NCBI GenBank assembly: GCA_933822405.4 | Contig: CAKOGP040002092.1 | Coordinates: 142,102 to 206,101, forward strand | Direction: 5' to 3' | Source of the DNA: Cylindrotheca closterium | Taxonomy: Eukaryota > Bacillariophyta > Bacillariophyceae > Bacillariales > Bacillariaceae | Length of the DNA stretch: 64,000 nt | Shown: positions 45,134 through 55,372 of the stretch, one piece after another | Layout: each line of letters opens with the position of its first letter | How positions within the stretch are numbered: position 1 is the stretch's first letter | Program-made: the position numbers and the translations under genes | The notes under the pieces: generated by a model | What the model was told of the DNA's origin: nothing | Seen by the model: the letters and a program-made list of their open reading frames with translations, nothing else | Database searches by the model: none

Positions 45134-45505
45134 CTAATTTCTTGATGTTGGTGGCGACGTTGCAGCGGCTGCGGCTGCTTTTGCCTTCTTTCTTCGTTGT
45201 ATCCTTTCTCGGATTTGTTGAATTTCTCTCTCTTCCTCCTGGACTTTTGCATCTTCCATGGCCCACTCGATTTCTTCAAGTGACATTGGAATCAGGTCGA
45301 TGGAGATTCGTTTCTCGAGCCGCTTCACTTTTCTGGGCGGTGTGGTTTTGGCTTTTTGTCTTGGTGCCGCGAAAAGATTCAGTCCACCTCGTTCCGATCG
45401 TTCACTATTGTCGTTGTCGCTTGTCATGCTATTGCTCGTTGATGATGATTGTGTTTTGTGAACTGTTCTTGTTGTTGTGAATTGTGAATTCAGTGTTGGT
45501 TGCAA
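45134..45505 (-). CDS. Small coiled-coil protein, EEIEWAM family, copy 2
   Basis: Single exon, 123 residues. The C-terminal half is nearly the same as in copy 1: EKRISIDLIPMSLEEIEWAM, AKVQEEEREIQQIRERI, an Ala-rich segment and terminal TSRN. The N-terminal part (Thr/Ser/Asn-rich, then PRQKAKTTPPRK) does not match copy 1. The strict conservation of one half suggests that it carries the function, while the N-terminus evolves freely. The function is unknown. Confidence 0.65.
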   Translation of the reverse strand: MQPTLNSQFTTTRTVHKTQSSSTSNSMTSDNDNSERSERGGLNLFAAPRQKAKTTPPRKVKRLEKRISIDLIPMSLEEIEWAMEDAKVQEEEREIQQIRERIQRRKKAKAAAAAATSPPTSRN

Positions 45506-46069
45506 ATTTAGATCGTGTGGAATATATTGATGGCGGCGGTCGTCAGTTTTGTGAAGTTCAAAATTAGACCGCTCGCAAAAAAAATGGCTTCATTCCCGTA
45601 TTTTCAGTCTTGCTTCCATAATTGTTGATATCAAGCAATAAACAGTAATTTTCTTCGGCGGTAGGCAGACATGATGCGCACGTGCTGAAGGTGCTCGTAG
45701 CAGAGCTCGTGATGACGGATTACCGCCAAATTGAGAATAATGCGAGTTTTCGAAACGAGTGAGTCGCCGGTTTGAATGAAGGTTCAAGATGCCATACCCC
45801 TGGGATGGGTAGGTGTAGAATTAGCCGAATTCTTTTAACAAAGAAATGTCGAACACAGATGAGGGTTTTCGGATATTCTTCGATGAAATGATCCATAAGT
45901 GACCGCTCTACCAATATGAAATGTGTTGAGACGAAAGGAACTCCTTTCATTGAACGTTGGTCATCTTTGGGCTTTTTCAGAATTTCACAAAACACAAAAA
46001 GCCTTTTGGTACAAAATCTCGTCATTCATTCGATTACAATAGTATCATCATTGACATCTATCCAAAAAC
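45506..46069. other. Divergent intergenic region
   Basis: About 560 bp between divergent small genes. No supported gene is seen. It presumably contains both promoters. Confidence 0.4.
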
Positions 46070-46480
46070 ATGGCAAAACGATCAGCTCTCACCCAGTCCG
46101 ATTCAATACTAAGCATCCAATCCACGAGAAGCAGTGTCTCCTTCACAACCATAGAAGTTCACGAACATGCCATGATTCTCAGTGACGGTCCATCTGCATC
46201 AGGTGGCCCCGCCGTAGAACTAGATTGGAGTCCGCAATCCGAGTCCACCATGAGTTTGGAAGAATACGAAGCGAGCAGGATACAACGCAAGAAGTCTATT
46301 CCACAAATGATGATTCCTGGCAGTTTCCGAACAGCCATATTGGTAGAAAGCGGGTACACCATGAATGAAATCACGGAATCGGCTTCCAAAGCAGCTCCAC
46401 CGAGACCATCCTTGCGCAAAAGCATTTCCATAAGGGCGAAGAAATTTCTCAAGTCACGATCCTGGAAATCACTTTCGTAA
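46070..46480 (+). CDS. Small conserved diatom-type protein (VSFTTIEVHEHA motif)
   Basis: Single exon, 136 residues. The core is SSVSFTTIEVHEHAMIL, then SDGPSASGGPAVELDW and a MSLEEYEASR helix. A pattern of this kind (a VxF strand, an EH or EY turn, then xDxPxxSxGPxxxLxW) recurs in small proteins I associate with diatoms and has no known function. The C-terminus is basic and Ser-rich (SLRKSISIRAKKFLKSRSW), which may be a nuclear or membrane-binding tail. No signal peptide is present. Confidence 0.65.
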   Translation: MAKRSALTQSDSILSIQSTRSSVSFTTIEVHEHAMILSDGPSASGGPAVELDWSPQSESTMSLEEYEASRIQRKKSIPQMMIPGSFRTAILVESGYTMNEITESASKAAPPRPSLRKSISIRAKKFLKSRSWKSLS

Positions 46481-47185
46481 CTCGCACTGGCTATAACCAT
46501 TTGCTTTGAATTTTTGGGGTACATACGATGAAAAGCATGAAGGCCATTACTATACTACAAACAAGAATATAGAATACAAATTTGGAATTTACAGCCTGAT
46601 TACAAGTTACAACGATGCGATTGCATAATATGTAGATTGCAAGAACTACGCCCTCAACACCAGGGAGACTAAGCTTGATGGAGTCGAGATTGGAACAAGA
46701 GGAGAAGAACTCATGGATAGAAACTTAATTGCGCCAATCCATGTCAGTGAAACAGCTAATTTACCACGCGGTGAAATATTTTTGACACTACACCATTTCA
46801 CCTAAATAGCACAGCGGCTCGGGTTAAAGAAAGCAATTAATTCACCACACGTGCTGCGGTGAAACATTGTTGACACTATAATTCTGCGCCTATATCATAT
46901 AAGTAGAGTACTGAATTGGACCGCGCTTCTGCAGCGCAGCGACGCGACGTATTGAAAGTTCGCATTTCGACTCAATGGACCAATCTTCAATTAGTCTTAC
47001 CAGAATTATTGTACGGACGACGGCTGGTTCGATATGCAGATCATTTTCAATTTGGGACATTCTGAATGAATCGAATTGCATAGGATCTCACTTGAGACGC
47101 GTTGCGTAAAGTGGGTCGTCAGGCACTGTTGCCATAATCATTATTCCAAGCTGCATCCACTCGTAGTACCAATCAGCAAGTTCCA
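46481..47185. other. Intergenic region with a short imperfect direct repeat
   Basis: 700 bp without a supported gene. Two related segments (about 46762-46792 and 46843-46882) share CACCACNCG...GCGGTGAAA and TTGACACTA. They may be a duplicated regulatory element or decayed repeat. Confidence 0.4.
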
Positions 47186-47845
47186 ATGAATGTCCCCAAC
47201 AACGATATTGTGGCCGTCGCTACACTCGAAGGAAGTCAAACATACCTCGTGGATTTGCCCATGGAAGTTCCACCAGAGATGCTGGGTCTCACTTTAACTG
47301 GATCGCCACCAACTATTTCACAAGTGGATCTCAAGAGTCCACTACAAGGAAAGGTTCAAGTTGGTCATTATATTCATGCCGTCAAACTTGTGAATATGGA
47401 GATTCTGAACTTGGTCGGTTGCAATCACTTGACAGAAGTTCTCCGCTTCAACGCCAACTATCCAAGACAATTGGTGATTTCGCATAGCATATCCTTTATT
47501 GATCCAATGGTTGGAAAACGAGCCAATCACCCATTTTTCAAGCATCAGCTGTCCCCAAGCCCACAGTTGGGATTTGCCATTCTAGGATTCCCACCCGTTA
47601 TTTCATCTGTGGCGGAGGGTGAGATGAAAACTCGCCTATTCCCTGGACAAACGGTAGAAGCACTACACATTCCGGGACGACCGTTGATGAACCTTCAAGC
47701 TGGAGGATTTACAAGCCACAATGTATATAGGGCGCTTTCGGAAACATCGGGTGTAGAAGGCCGCCAACTCATCGTCCGAGATGGTCACAAAGTACAAAAA
47801 GAAGTCGGCTCGAATGCCTGTTTTGACGACTGCGTCATTTCATGA
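47186..47845 (+). CDS. Protein with two PDZ-like domains
   Basis: Single exon, 219 residues. The first PDZ-like unit (about 25-98) has LGLTLTGSPPTISQVDLKSP, VQVGHYIHAVKL and HLTEVLRFN. The second (about 125-205) has LGFAILGFPPVISSVAEGE, LFPGQTVEALHIPG and NVYRALSETS. In both, the carboxylate-binding loop reads LG(L/F)xxxGxPPxIS. The doublet is of a kind seen in uncharacterised diatom proteins. No catalytic or membrane segment is visible, so a cytosolic scaffold role is likely. The stop is followed by AT-rich sequence. Confidence 0.6.
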   Translation: MNVPNNDIVAVATLEGSQTYLVDLPMEVPPEMLGLTLTGSPPTISQVDLKSPLQGKVQVGHYIHAVKLVNMEILNLVGCNHLTEVLRFNANYPRQLVISHSISFIDPMVGKRANHPFFKHQLSPSPQLGFAILGFPPVISSVAEGEMKTRLFPGQTVEALHIPGRPLMNLQAGGFTSHNVYRALSETSGVEGRQLIVRDGHKVQKEVGSNACFDDCVIS

Positions 47846-48108
47846 CAGCATTACAGGAATATTTACATAGCACTTGCAACAGACTTTATTCTTAGTTGGT
47901 TTAAAAAACCAAATGATGCATAACTTCCTTTCATGACAAGCTTTTGCTTTTGCATTCCAAGTAGTCGAATGTTCCGTTTCCGTTGCCATTGCCAACTCGC
48001 CATTGAAGAAAATAAGAAGTCAACGGTATCTTTCAAAACATATCGAAGCATCGAAACTATTTTAAAATAAAAGCTCGGTCGATAAAACAAAATACGGAAA
48101 TCATCACC

Positions 48109-48975
48109 ATGCCTTCAATATTCAAAAAACTATCATCCAAGCGCAAGTCTACAGGTATAAGCAAGAAAAAGTCGTCTGACCAATCCAGCATCTTCCGCCT
48201 GAAGAAATCTTCCAACGAACAAAAACCCACCATTGATCCCCCAACCACCAGCAGTGATGGAGGGCAATTCGAACAGCCATGCCTCACATGGACGTCATCC
48301 TTTGAGTCGGCAGCAGAGTCGCAAGTCATTGTTCCCTCATTTTCAAACTCCAGTGATGAATCCTCTTCGCAATCCGAAATTGAATCATTGAAACAATCCC
48401 ATTCGGAAGAATTAGAACGAATGTCCGCCCAAATCTCCAAACTCGAAAAGGCCAATGAAAGCTTGAAAATGGAAAAAGAAACTTCAGAACAAGCCATGCT
48501 GGAACAAGAAAGTGAGATCATTCAAAAGAACTCGGAAATCATCAGTCTGAGCGATTCTCTAGCAAAGACGACGGCCAAGGTCGAAGAAGAAGAATCATCA
48601 TCCACCACAAATAATACTAGGGCAAGGACACTCTCGGAAGAGATTTTCGGTAATGAATACCAACGAAAGTACGAAACTGTTCAGACCATTGTTTATCATC
48701 AAGAGCTTGACATTGTCACCAAGGCGGAAGAGATTTCCTATCTGCAAAGCGCCTTGCGAGCCCAAGAGCTCCAGCATGGTGCTCAATTGAGAATGCTTCA
48801 GGCCAAGCTGCTCGAACGAGAAGACGAAATCAAATCTCTGAAGGACGAATTGACCGTGACGAGTCAGCTCGTGTCCCAAACGGCAAGTATGCTATTGAAA
48901 CATCAGAAAAAGGACGCTGGCTATTTGGAATATTGGACTTCTGGGAGGAGCTGCAATCACACCAAAACATCGTAG
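48109..48975 (+). CDS. Coiled-coil protein of unknown function
   Basis: Single exon, 288 residues. The N-terminus is very basic and Ser-rich (MPSIFKKLSSKRKSTG). From about residue 85 to 270 the protein is almost wholly charged heptad-like helix with one Ser/Thr/Asn break near 165-172. I recognise no domain. It is likely a structural or tethering protein; long coiled coils give misleading similarities, so I make no family call. Confidence 0.6.
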   Translation: MPSIFKKLSSKRKSTGISKKKSSDQSSIFRLKKSSNEQKPTIDPPTTSSDGGQFEQPCLTWTSSFESAAESQVIVPSFSNSSDESSSQSEIESLKQSHSEELERMSAQISKLEKANESLKMEKETSEQAMLEQESEIIQKNSEIISLSDSLAKTTAKVEEEESSSTTNNTRARTLSEEIFGNEYQRKYETVQTIVYHQELDIVTKAEEISYLQSALRAQELQHGAQLRMLQAKLLEREDEIKSLKDELTVTSQLVSQTASMLLKHQKKDAGYLEYWTSGRSCNHTKTS

Positions 48976-49094
48976 ACATAACAACATCAAACGCCAAATG
49001 GCCATTGTGATGATACTTTGGAACAAGTACAAATGATACCCTCGATTGTATAATATCACAAGTATTATAATTACACTATGCATAAATTCATTTT

Positions 49095-50267
49095 CTAAAC
49101 AAAATTGGCGTTGCCCCTCTGAGAGGCCGCAGACGATGAATGGCTCAGCAGTTCGTCATCCTGGTGTTGTGAAATACTAGGAGTACTCTCTTCATCTCTC
49201 TGTGCAAGGTTGACAAGAACAAAACCACCAAGCACAGACAAAGCTCCACATATCGACATTATATTCAGAACGTCTGGCTGACCCATGGCAATATCACACA
49301 CGAATGCCATCGGAATGGTCATCCCCAAGCCCACATTGGCCACCGTCGCAGAAGTCAAAATGACGGATCTTGCCCAAAGATAGTCACTCAGCACATTATC
49401 CAAAAGTCCTTTGATCACCAGGCAGCCAAATACGACCATCGATAGACTAGAAGACAAATGCAATAGCTCCCAAATCAGCACTGGACTGAGACCAATGGCG
49501 ATCCATACCCCCAGACATCCCAAGAAGAGTTGCATACTCATTAGGGATTCATCCTTGGGACAAAGTACTCGGACCATGACGGCATATCCACCCCATCCAG
49601 CCGCCGAGAGCAATCCCAACAAGTCACCCCATAGTTCCATGGTACTTTCATTACTGCTACCACCGCCACCACCTGAACTTGTGGCTGCAGCATCATGTTT
49701 GGCCGTCAATATGGATCCCAAAATCCCGAGCGTGACGCCAGTGAGTTTCCACCAATGAAAGCGTTCGTCCTTTAGCCAGAGGGCTAGTATAAAGGTAAAC
49801 AAACTTCCGGTACTAGCCAAAATGGTAGACGAGGTAATGGAAATGTATTGCAAGCTGGCATAGAACGCATAGTTGGCCAAAAACCAAAGAGGCGCAAGCT
49901 TGGCGGATGCCACAATGTGATCTCGTACGGTCCAATAGTGTTTTGGTTCTTGTTGATGTTGTTGTAAAGACGGAGGAAGACCCTCCAAATGATAATCATC
50001 ATGTTGGGTCGTCATCATGCCATCATTATCAGTATCTGTTGCTTGCCTATCATCACGAGAGGACGACGGCGACAACTTGCGACATTCCAGCGGCAAGAAT
50101 ATCGTAAACAAGGCACCACCAATGTACGTTAACAAAAAGGGACTCTTGAAATCGGCTTGATCATAAAGGACTTTGACCAAGACACTGGCGGCACTCCAAA
50201 TCACAGCCACCAAAAAGATGAAAACGAGACCGAGGGTATACGGGGATACAGAAGGAAGGCGAAGCAT
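49095..50267 (-). CDS. Drug/metabolite transporter superfamily protein, SLC35F5-like
   Basis: Single exon, 390 residues with about ten transmembrane helices in two EamA-type halves. The first helix is LGLVFIFLVAVIWSAASVLV. Family-like segments include LWFLANYAFYASLQYISITSSTILASTGSLFTFILAL and the VGLGMTIPMAFVCDI segment near the end. This order fits the SLC35F5/thiamine-repressible group, whose members lie in vacuolar, Golgi or plasma membranes. A hydrophilic Asp/Gln loop (about 68-110) and a poly-Gly loop are insertions. The substrate cannot be told from sequence. Confidence 0.8.
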   Translation of the reverse strand: MLRLPSVSPYTLGLVFIFLVAVIWSAASVLVKVLYDQADFKSPFLLTYIGGALFTIFLPLECRKLSPSSSRDDRQATDTDNDGMMTTQHDDYHLEGLPPSLQQHQQEPKHYWTVRDHIVASAKLAPLWFLANYAFYASLQYISITSSTILASTGSLFTFILALWLKDERFHWWKLTGVTLGILGSILTAKHDAAATSSGGGGGSSNESTMELWGDLLGLLSAAGWGGYAVMVRVLCPKDESLMSMQLFLGCLGVWIAIGLSPVLIWELLHLSSSLSMVVFGCLVIKGLLDNVLSDYLWARSVILTSATVANVGLGMTIPMAFVCDIAMGQPDVLNIMSICGALSVLGGFVLVNLAQRDEESTPSISQHQDDELLSHSSSAASQRGNANFV

Positions 50268-50966
50268 ACCTTATCCCGTACAAGTACTATCTTGGTACTG
50301 GGTCGTAACAGTGGATCATTTGGGTGATGCTATAAGAGTTTGTGTGCTGATTGTGGTACTATGGTACAATATGTCATGCCTTGTTTGTGTGAAGGAAACA
50401 TTATAATGGAAGAGATGATGATAAAATAGAAAAGAGATTTATTCTCGAGACCTCGAATCAAAATCCAATCGAAGTATTCGGCCCAACGGAAGCTGATCGA
50501 TTAGATTAGATTCGATTTGATTGCACGCAGTATTTTTATGTCTTGATATCTGTGGACACCATCATCTCATACGTTGGATCTACTGGGTTGCCTAATGTTC
50601 TCAGTTATTCTCTTCTTTTCAGCGGCATCGCAACTATTTCTGTTGTTGAATCTTCTTGATAGGCCTTCTGTCTTCACATTCCTGTCAGGACAACTTCAAA
50701 AAGAATGAAATGATGCTATGTGAGAAGCATACGAAGTGGCACCAGTGTTTGTGGGCAGTCATGAACCCCTAGCTAGATCAACCACCGACGTTCCCAGAGA
50801 CACATGATGATGCCTTGCTCGTTGGCTTCAAAATTCTGCGGAGTATGTACCAATGCAAATTTCAGTACCGAAAACGTGTTGATGACAACTCGCTTCAAGC
50901 CTTTTTTCCCCTCTGGCCAAACCGTATTGGTCACATACATTTGGAGCAAACGAATTTCAATACACG
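50268..50966. other. Divergent intergenic region
   Basis: 700 bp between the minus-strand transporter and the plus-strand BTB gene. Short frames occur near 50773-51066 but carry no motif. No gene is supported. Confidence 0.4.
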
Positions 50967-51923
50967 ATGGGTTCGATGGAAGCAAAGGACAAAGAATCAT
51001 CCTTCAATAGCAATTTCCAGTTTGATGTTGTTGGGAAGCTGTACGAGGCTTTCAAGTCGTTGCTGAAACGATTTCCTAATACCGTCTCGGTGTTTGTCGA
51101 TATCACTTTGGTCCTTGTTCTGACTGTTGCGTTAGCTCTGTATTCTTGGCACTTCTTCTTCAGAGGTTTATTGAGGATGATTCACGATGAGAACGCCAAC
51201 CAACCAAACTGCTTTACTGGGTTCCGAAGTGTCACAGAAGCGATCAAACAACGAACTGATGGAGAACGATCCCTCAACACTGTCAAGTTTGACGTTGGAG
51301 GAAGGCTTTACGAGGTTTCCAAGTCCTTGTTGGAACAATTCCCTAGTACCATCTTGGCCGAGAAGGTTCAGAAGGGTTCCTCGTCTTCCATTCCCATTTT
51401 CATCGACCGGGATCCTGATCGATTTGCATTTTGTCTTGATTACATGCGCGATATTGGTGTGGTGCATTTACCAGAGAATGTCCCCAAACCAGCAATTCTC
51501 AAAGACCTCCAGTTTCTAGGCTTTGCGGACATTGACGGAACAAAGATTGACGACGAGAAGGCAAAGCAAAACTGCCTTTCTAGGTTCAACCACCTTACAG
51601 AAGAAACCACACGACGAATTTGGACATTGGAGAAGAAGGCAGAGGCATTGGAAAAAGAGCTCTTGGAACAAAAGAAGAAACACGAGATGGAAAAGTATGC
51701 AACAAAAAAGTTATTGATGAAATCTAAACCAAAATCATCGATGACACTATCGAAGAAACGAAATCCGAAATTATCAAAATTATTGTTGAGACCAGCAAAG
51801 ACACTAGATCCAAAATTATCAAAACTATCGTTGGGATCAAGGAGACTGAATATTCGGGGCAAACTAAGCCGCCGCAATCCTCTAGCATTAGCATCATCAA
51901 AAGTATCACCGCAAGACGAGTAA
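50967..51923 (+). CDS. BTB/POZ (T1/KCTD-type) protein with a partial N-terminal duplicate and a membrane helix
   Basis: Single exon, 318 residues. A full BTB/T1 domain spans about 109-190: TVKFDVGGRLYEVSKSLLEQ, IPIFIDRDPDRFAFCLDYMR and ILKDLQFLGF. Residues 17-42 (FQFDVVGKLYEAFKSLLKRF) are a diverged copy of its first half, cut off by a hydrophobic segment (ITLVLVLTVALALYSWHFF) that is probably a membrane helix. After the BTB is a coiled coil (about 200-245), then a basic Leu/Ser/Lys tail. BTB/T1 domains oligomerise and often recruit Cullin-3 or channel subunits. The C-terminal frame is doubtful, because another frame (51728-51970) looks at least as protein-like there. A related gene starts beyond the right edge of the window. 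Confidence 0.65.
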   Translation: MGSMEAKDKESSFNSNFQFDVVGKLYEAFKSLLKRFPNTVSVFVDITLVLVLTVALALYSWHFFFRGLLRMIHDENANQPNCFTGFRSVTEAIKQRTDGERSLNTVKFDVGGRLYEVSKSLLEQFPSTILAEKVQKGSSSSIPIFIDRDPDRFAFCLDYMRDIGVVHLPENVPKPAILKDLQFLGFADIDGTKIDDEKAKQNCLSRFNHLTEETTRRIWTLEKKAEALEKELLEQKKKHEMEKYATKKLLMKSKPKSSMTLSKKRNPKLSKLLLRPAKTLDPKLSKLSLGSRRLNIRGKLSRRNPLALASSKVSPQDE

Positions 51924-52444
51924 AGAAAGCCGAAGACGAGGGCACCATGCAATCGGAAAGAGGGATGTAAGCAAGTGATGAAGCGTTCAGCAACTAGTAT
52001 GCCTTTGCATCATATACAAACCTAATACATAACTGGTGTCCATATATATAGCAACCAATTCGTCCATTTCTAAAAATTCGCGTCCAATCAATAGCTGCTG
52101 TAGCAAAAGAGATTTCCAACCCATCTTGGGCCAACGTTGGCGACTTTTAGAAGCAGCCGTGATATCCCCTACAGGGTTGGTGCTTCTAATACTTATTTTG
52201 GCTAGACTGGGCGGCAAATTATCATTGTGCTTTATTGGAGGACCAAAAGCAGGGAGAAGCTGCTGAAGTACTTGGCTTTTACTTGCTTCTTTCGTGTACT
52301 GTACCCAATATTGAACTTCAGTTGTAAGAATCCAGAGCCGATATCTTCTTCTTCAAGCTGAGTAACTCCTTCGTTATTAATTACTGTGGAGGACAGCACA
52401 GTTGAATTCATGGATTCCATAGTCACCTACCGGTATACCTTCAC
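51924..52444. other. Intergenic region
   Basis: 520 bp with no supported gene beyond the possible alternative 3' end of the BTB gene (to 51970). A TACCGGTA palindrome is near 52428, next to the stop of the broken LRR gene. Confidence 0.4.
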
Positions 52445-54428
52445 TTATTCACTGGACTCGTCATCTCCATTTTCGCTGGACAAAGAAGCATCATCCCATG
52501 TTGACGGCCAGGACCTCAAACGTTTGCACTTTGCGTCAGACAAAAAGACTTCGTAACAAAAACCAGCAGCGCTATCACTATCATCTTCGTTGTCACGGCC
52601 ATCCTCGTCGTCACTTTGACCACTGTCATCGTCAGCGACCTCATCAACATGCGGTAGATAAGTTATGACAGTCGGGATTACAAAGGTAGCACCGCACCGA
52701 TGCCGACTACTCCCTCGGTCCAGGAGAATACGCTTGCATTCTTTTCGACTAGTAGATCGTATTTCCATTTTCCACAGCCACAATTCCAAAAAAGATGTGG
52801 CCTCCATTCTTTCAAAATGATAAAACTGATCATATATTCCATCCAAGATTGGAAACCTCAACATCGGATGCTTCGATTCGCCAGTTTTCAATAACTTGTT
52901 CAGTCTGCTAGAGATATTCTCTCTCCACACTTGCAAGCCCCAAGTTGCCATCCGATCAATCATCCATTTCTGCACAGCAATCTTCATCATTTCCTTGGCT
53001 TCTCCTGTCCAGTTACCAATCAAGCTATTTAAAGGCCGTCTCCCCAGCGTGTTTTTCCATCCGAGCATATGCAAAGGATACTCTTCCAGCAAAACCTCTA
53101 GCAAGTCCCGTCTCCGTTTCGCAGCCGATAGGAGGACATGGAATGGAGTCATGCCACATTGGTCTATGGCGTGCTTTCTAAATTGGACATCCGGTCCATC
53201 GTCATCACAAAGTGGAGGCTTCCAAAGGGCTATAGCCCTACGTAGTTGGAGGGCATTGGTGGTGGATGCATGGTAGCACATGCTGTGAACAAGATACCCG
53301 CGATACCGACTTTTCCAAAACTCTGGATTGTCGTCTTCACCATCTTCATCAGAATCCTCAACAGTGCTTTGAGAAAGGGCACATACACTGATCCGCGCAC
53401 CGGGACTATCCTCCGACGAAAAATTGCAAAGCCCATCATTACAAGCAAACGCACGATCTTCAATGGCAACGTCAGAGTCAGGTTGCAACTCTACAGACAC
53501 TAGATTGGAGAAAGCGATTCTCGCAAAAAGAAAATGACTCCACGCTTATGTATTCCAATCGCCCAGGCTCCATAATAACTTCTGCCAACCGAACGCAACC
53601 ACTGAAAGCACAGATTCCTATTGCTTCCACTGTAAAAGGAATCTCAATTTTCAATAGTGAGTGACAATCTATAAAAGCCCTGTCTTCAATTATCGTCAAT
53701 CGATGGTGTAGCTGAACTACTTGCAGCTTGATGCAGTTCTGAAAGGCACTATCTCTAATGATTGCGAGCTGCTTGGGAAGATCCATTGATTTCAATTTTC
53801 GGCATCCGATAAATGCTTCCATCCCAATTTCTTGAATGCTTGGTGGCAGGTTGATGTCCGTCAAGGAAATGCAGCCAGAAAACATGCGTCCTTCCAATTT
53901 GTTCAGCTTTGAATCACTGTCATAGACGACTTCCTTCAGCTCGAAGCAATCCGCAAAAGCGAGCTTTCCCATGGTCTCTACCGTTGAGGGAATCCTAATT
54001 TTGGACAAGGACGAGCATACGCCAAAGGCATTCGCTCCAATCGTTTTCAAGCCTTCCCGAAGATGTACGTCGTCCACCAAGCCTGTCCACAGAAAAAAGG
54101 CGTGGTCTCCAATGATCTCTACAGAGGAAGGAATATTCAATGTCTTTAGGGCTTTGCATCGTCCCATGGCAATGTCTTGACTATGATCGCTGGTGTAACT
54201 ATCGTCGTCCGACGAGAGATCCCACAAGAAACCATCAATCTGACAAAGATTGCATTATTCTTCTCCTTCGGGTGAAAAGACAATTTCTTGCAAAGTATCG
54301 GCACAGTCTTTGCATATAATCATGGGAATAAGTAATGTTACGGATGAAGCAATGATAAGCTGCTCTGTCCCTTTTGGAATTCGAGTCGTTTCGTCCATTC
54401 CTGCTTCATATGTAAACGACTTTATCAT
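52445..54428 (-). pseudogene. Broken BspA-like leucine-rich-repeat gene
   Basis: Three open segments lie end to end. The first (54428 down to the stop at 54257-54255) begins MIKSFTYEAGMDETTRIPKG and looks like the usual N-terminal cap. After TAA the same frame continues as CNLCQIDGFLWDLSSDDDSY and then about seven BspA repeats, such as IGDHAFFLWTGL, MGKLAFADCFELKEVVY and IRDSAFQNCIKLQVVQL. That frame ends at 53478, while the next segment, in another frame and without its own ATG (53500 down to 52445), carries LVSVELQP, IEDRAF and the downstream DQCGMTPFHVLLSAA region plus an acidic tail. One base too many in the A/T run at 53526-53530 would explain the shift. No canonical intron removes either lesion. 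Sequencing error remains possible. Confidence 0.7.
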
Positions 54429-54460
54429 GCTGAATGTCGTTGTATTCTCGGTATATTTTA

Positions 54461-54512
54461 ATTGATTGAATGAAATAATTGATTGATTGATTGATTGATT
54501 GAAATAATTGAT
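54461..54512. repeat. (ATTG)n-type microsatellite
   Basis: Repeated ATTG/ATGA units, about 50 bp, just upstream of the broken LRR gene. A similar ATCA/ATCG run (55337-55370) precedes the gene at 55373. Confidence 0.75.
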
Positions 54513-55372
54513 TTCCGAATGCAATCTTGTATCTGTGTGGCAGAGTGGGATCGAACCAAACAGGCCCTGTTGGTAGAGATGACGGAATCGTCACCAGGGT
54601 AATCAACAGGAATAATTTCAGACAACAAGACTATAATAGGAAAGAGGTATGCCAAGTTTGCTGTATAATTTTTATAGTGACGGCAACAGACCAGACTTGA
54701 ACAAACTTTCTGATTGCGGATTAGTAGGCAGCGTCGAAATAAACAAGCAGGTCTGTCCTCTTGTATATCGTTGCAATGACAGGCAGTTCTCGACAACTAT
54801 CATACATATACATATATATGTAGATCAGACCAGCAGATTGATGTGTTGTTGCGGCAAAGGGCAGACTATATATAGATGACGGCAACAGACGACCAGACTT
54901 GATGAGACTTTCTGATTGCGGATGAGGCAGCGTTAATGACATGAACTGAAGCAGTCTGTCTTTTCCTTGTAACGTCGCAGCCAGCAGTATCGACAAACAA
55001 TCCGTAAATATACCTACTGCCAGTAGTGCTTATCGAGTGACAACATAGATAATACCGGGAACAGCAGCTAGAATGAATTTGTTGTTGGGCCTACTTCTGT
55101 CCCTTGAAATCTTGCGATGCTGCGATAAGGCCGTACCAAAAACCGAGTGGGTCGACTGAAAAAACGTCGCGCCCAAATTGATTTTCTGCGAAGGCCAGAC
55201 CACCTCGCATTGGACACACAAAAATTCGAACATAATCTCAAGAGCACCATAATAATAATTATATCCATCATTACATTATCGATTGACACTCTCACTACGT
55301 TGCAACAGTAGGCATTGTCCTATATTGCTGTTTCCAAATCGATCAATCGATCAATCAATCAATCAATCGATC
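54513..55372. other. Divergent intergenic region with a direct repeat
   Basis: 860 bp. Two roughly 58-bp related segments begin at 54678 and 54877, sharing TGACGGCAACAGA, CCAGACTTGA, ACTTTCTGATTGCGGAT and GGCAGCG. A TATATAGATG-like sequence precedes the second. No gene is seen. Confidence 0.6.

Noticed and set aside
51440..51952. 170-codon minus-strand frame opposite the BTB gene
   Set aside because: It is a mirror of the BTB coding strand; the BTB domain on the plus strand is clear.
54525..54575. tRNA-like T-arm sequence (GGTTCGATCCC on the minus strand)
   Set aside because: The flanking bases do not pair into a T-stem, and no matching D-arm, anticodon arm or acceptor stem could be found.
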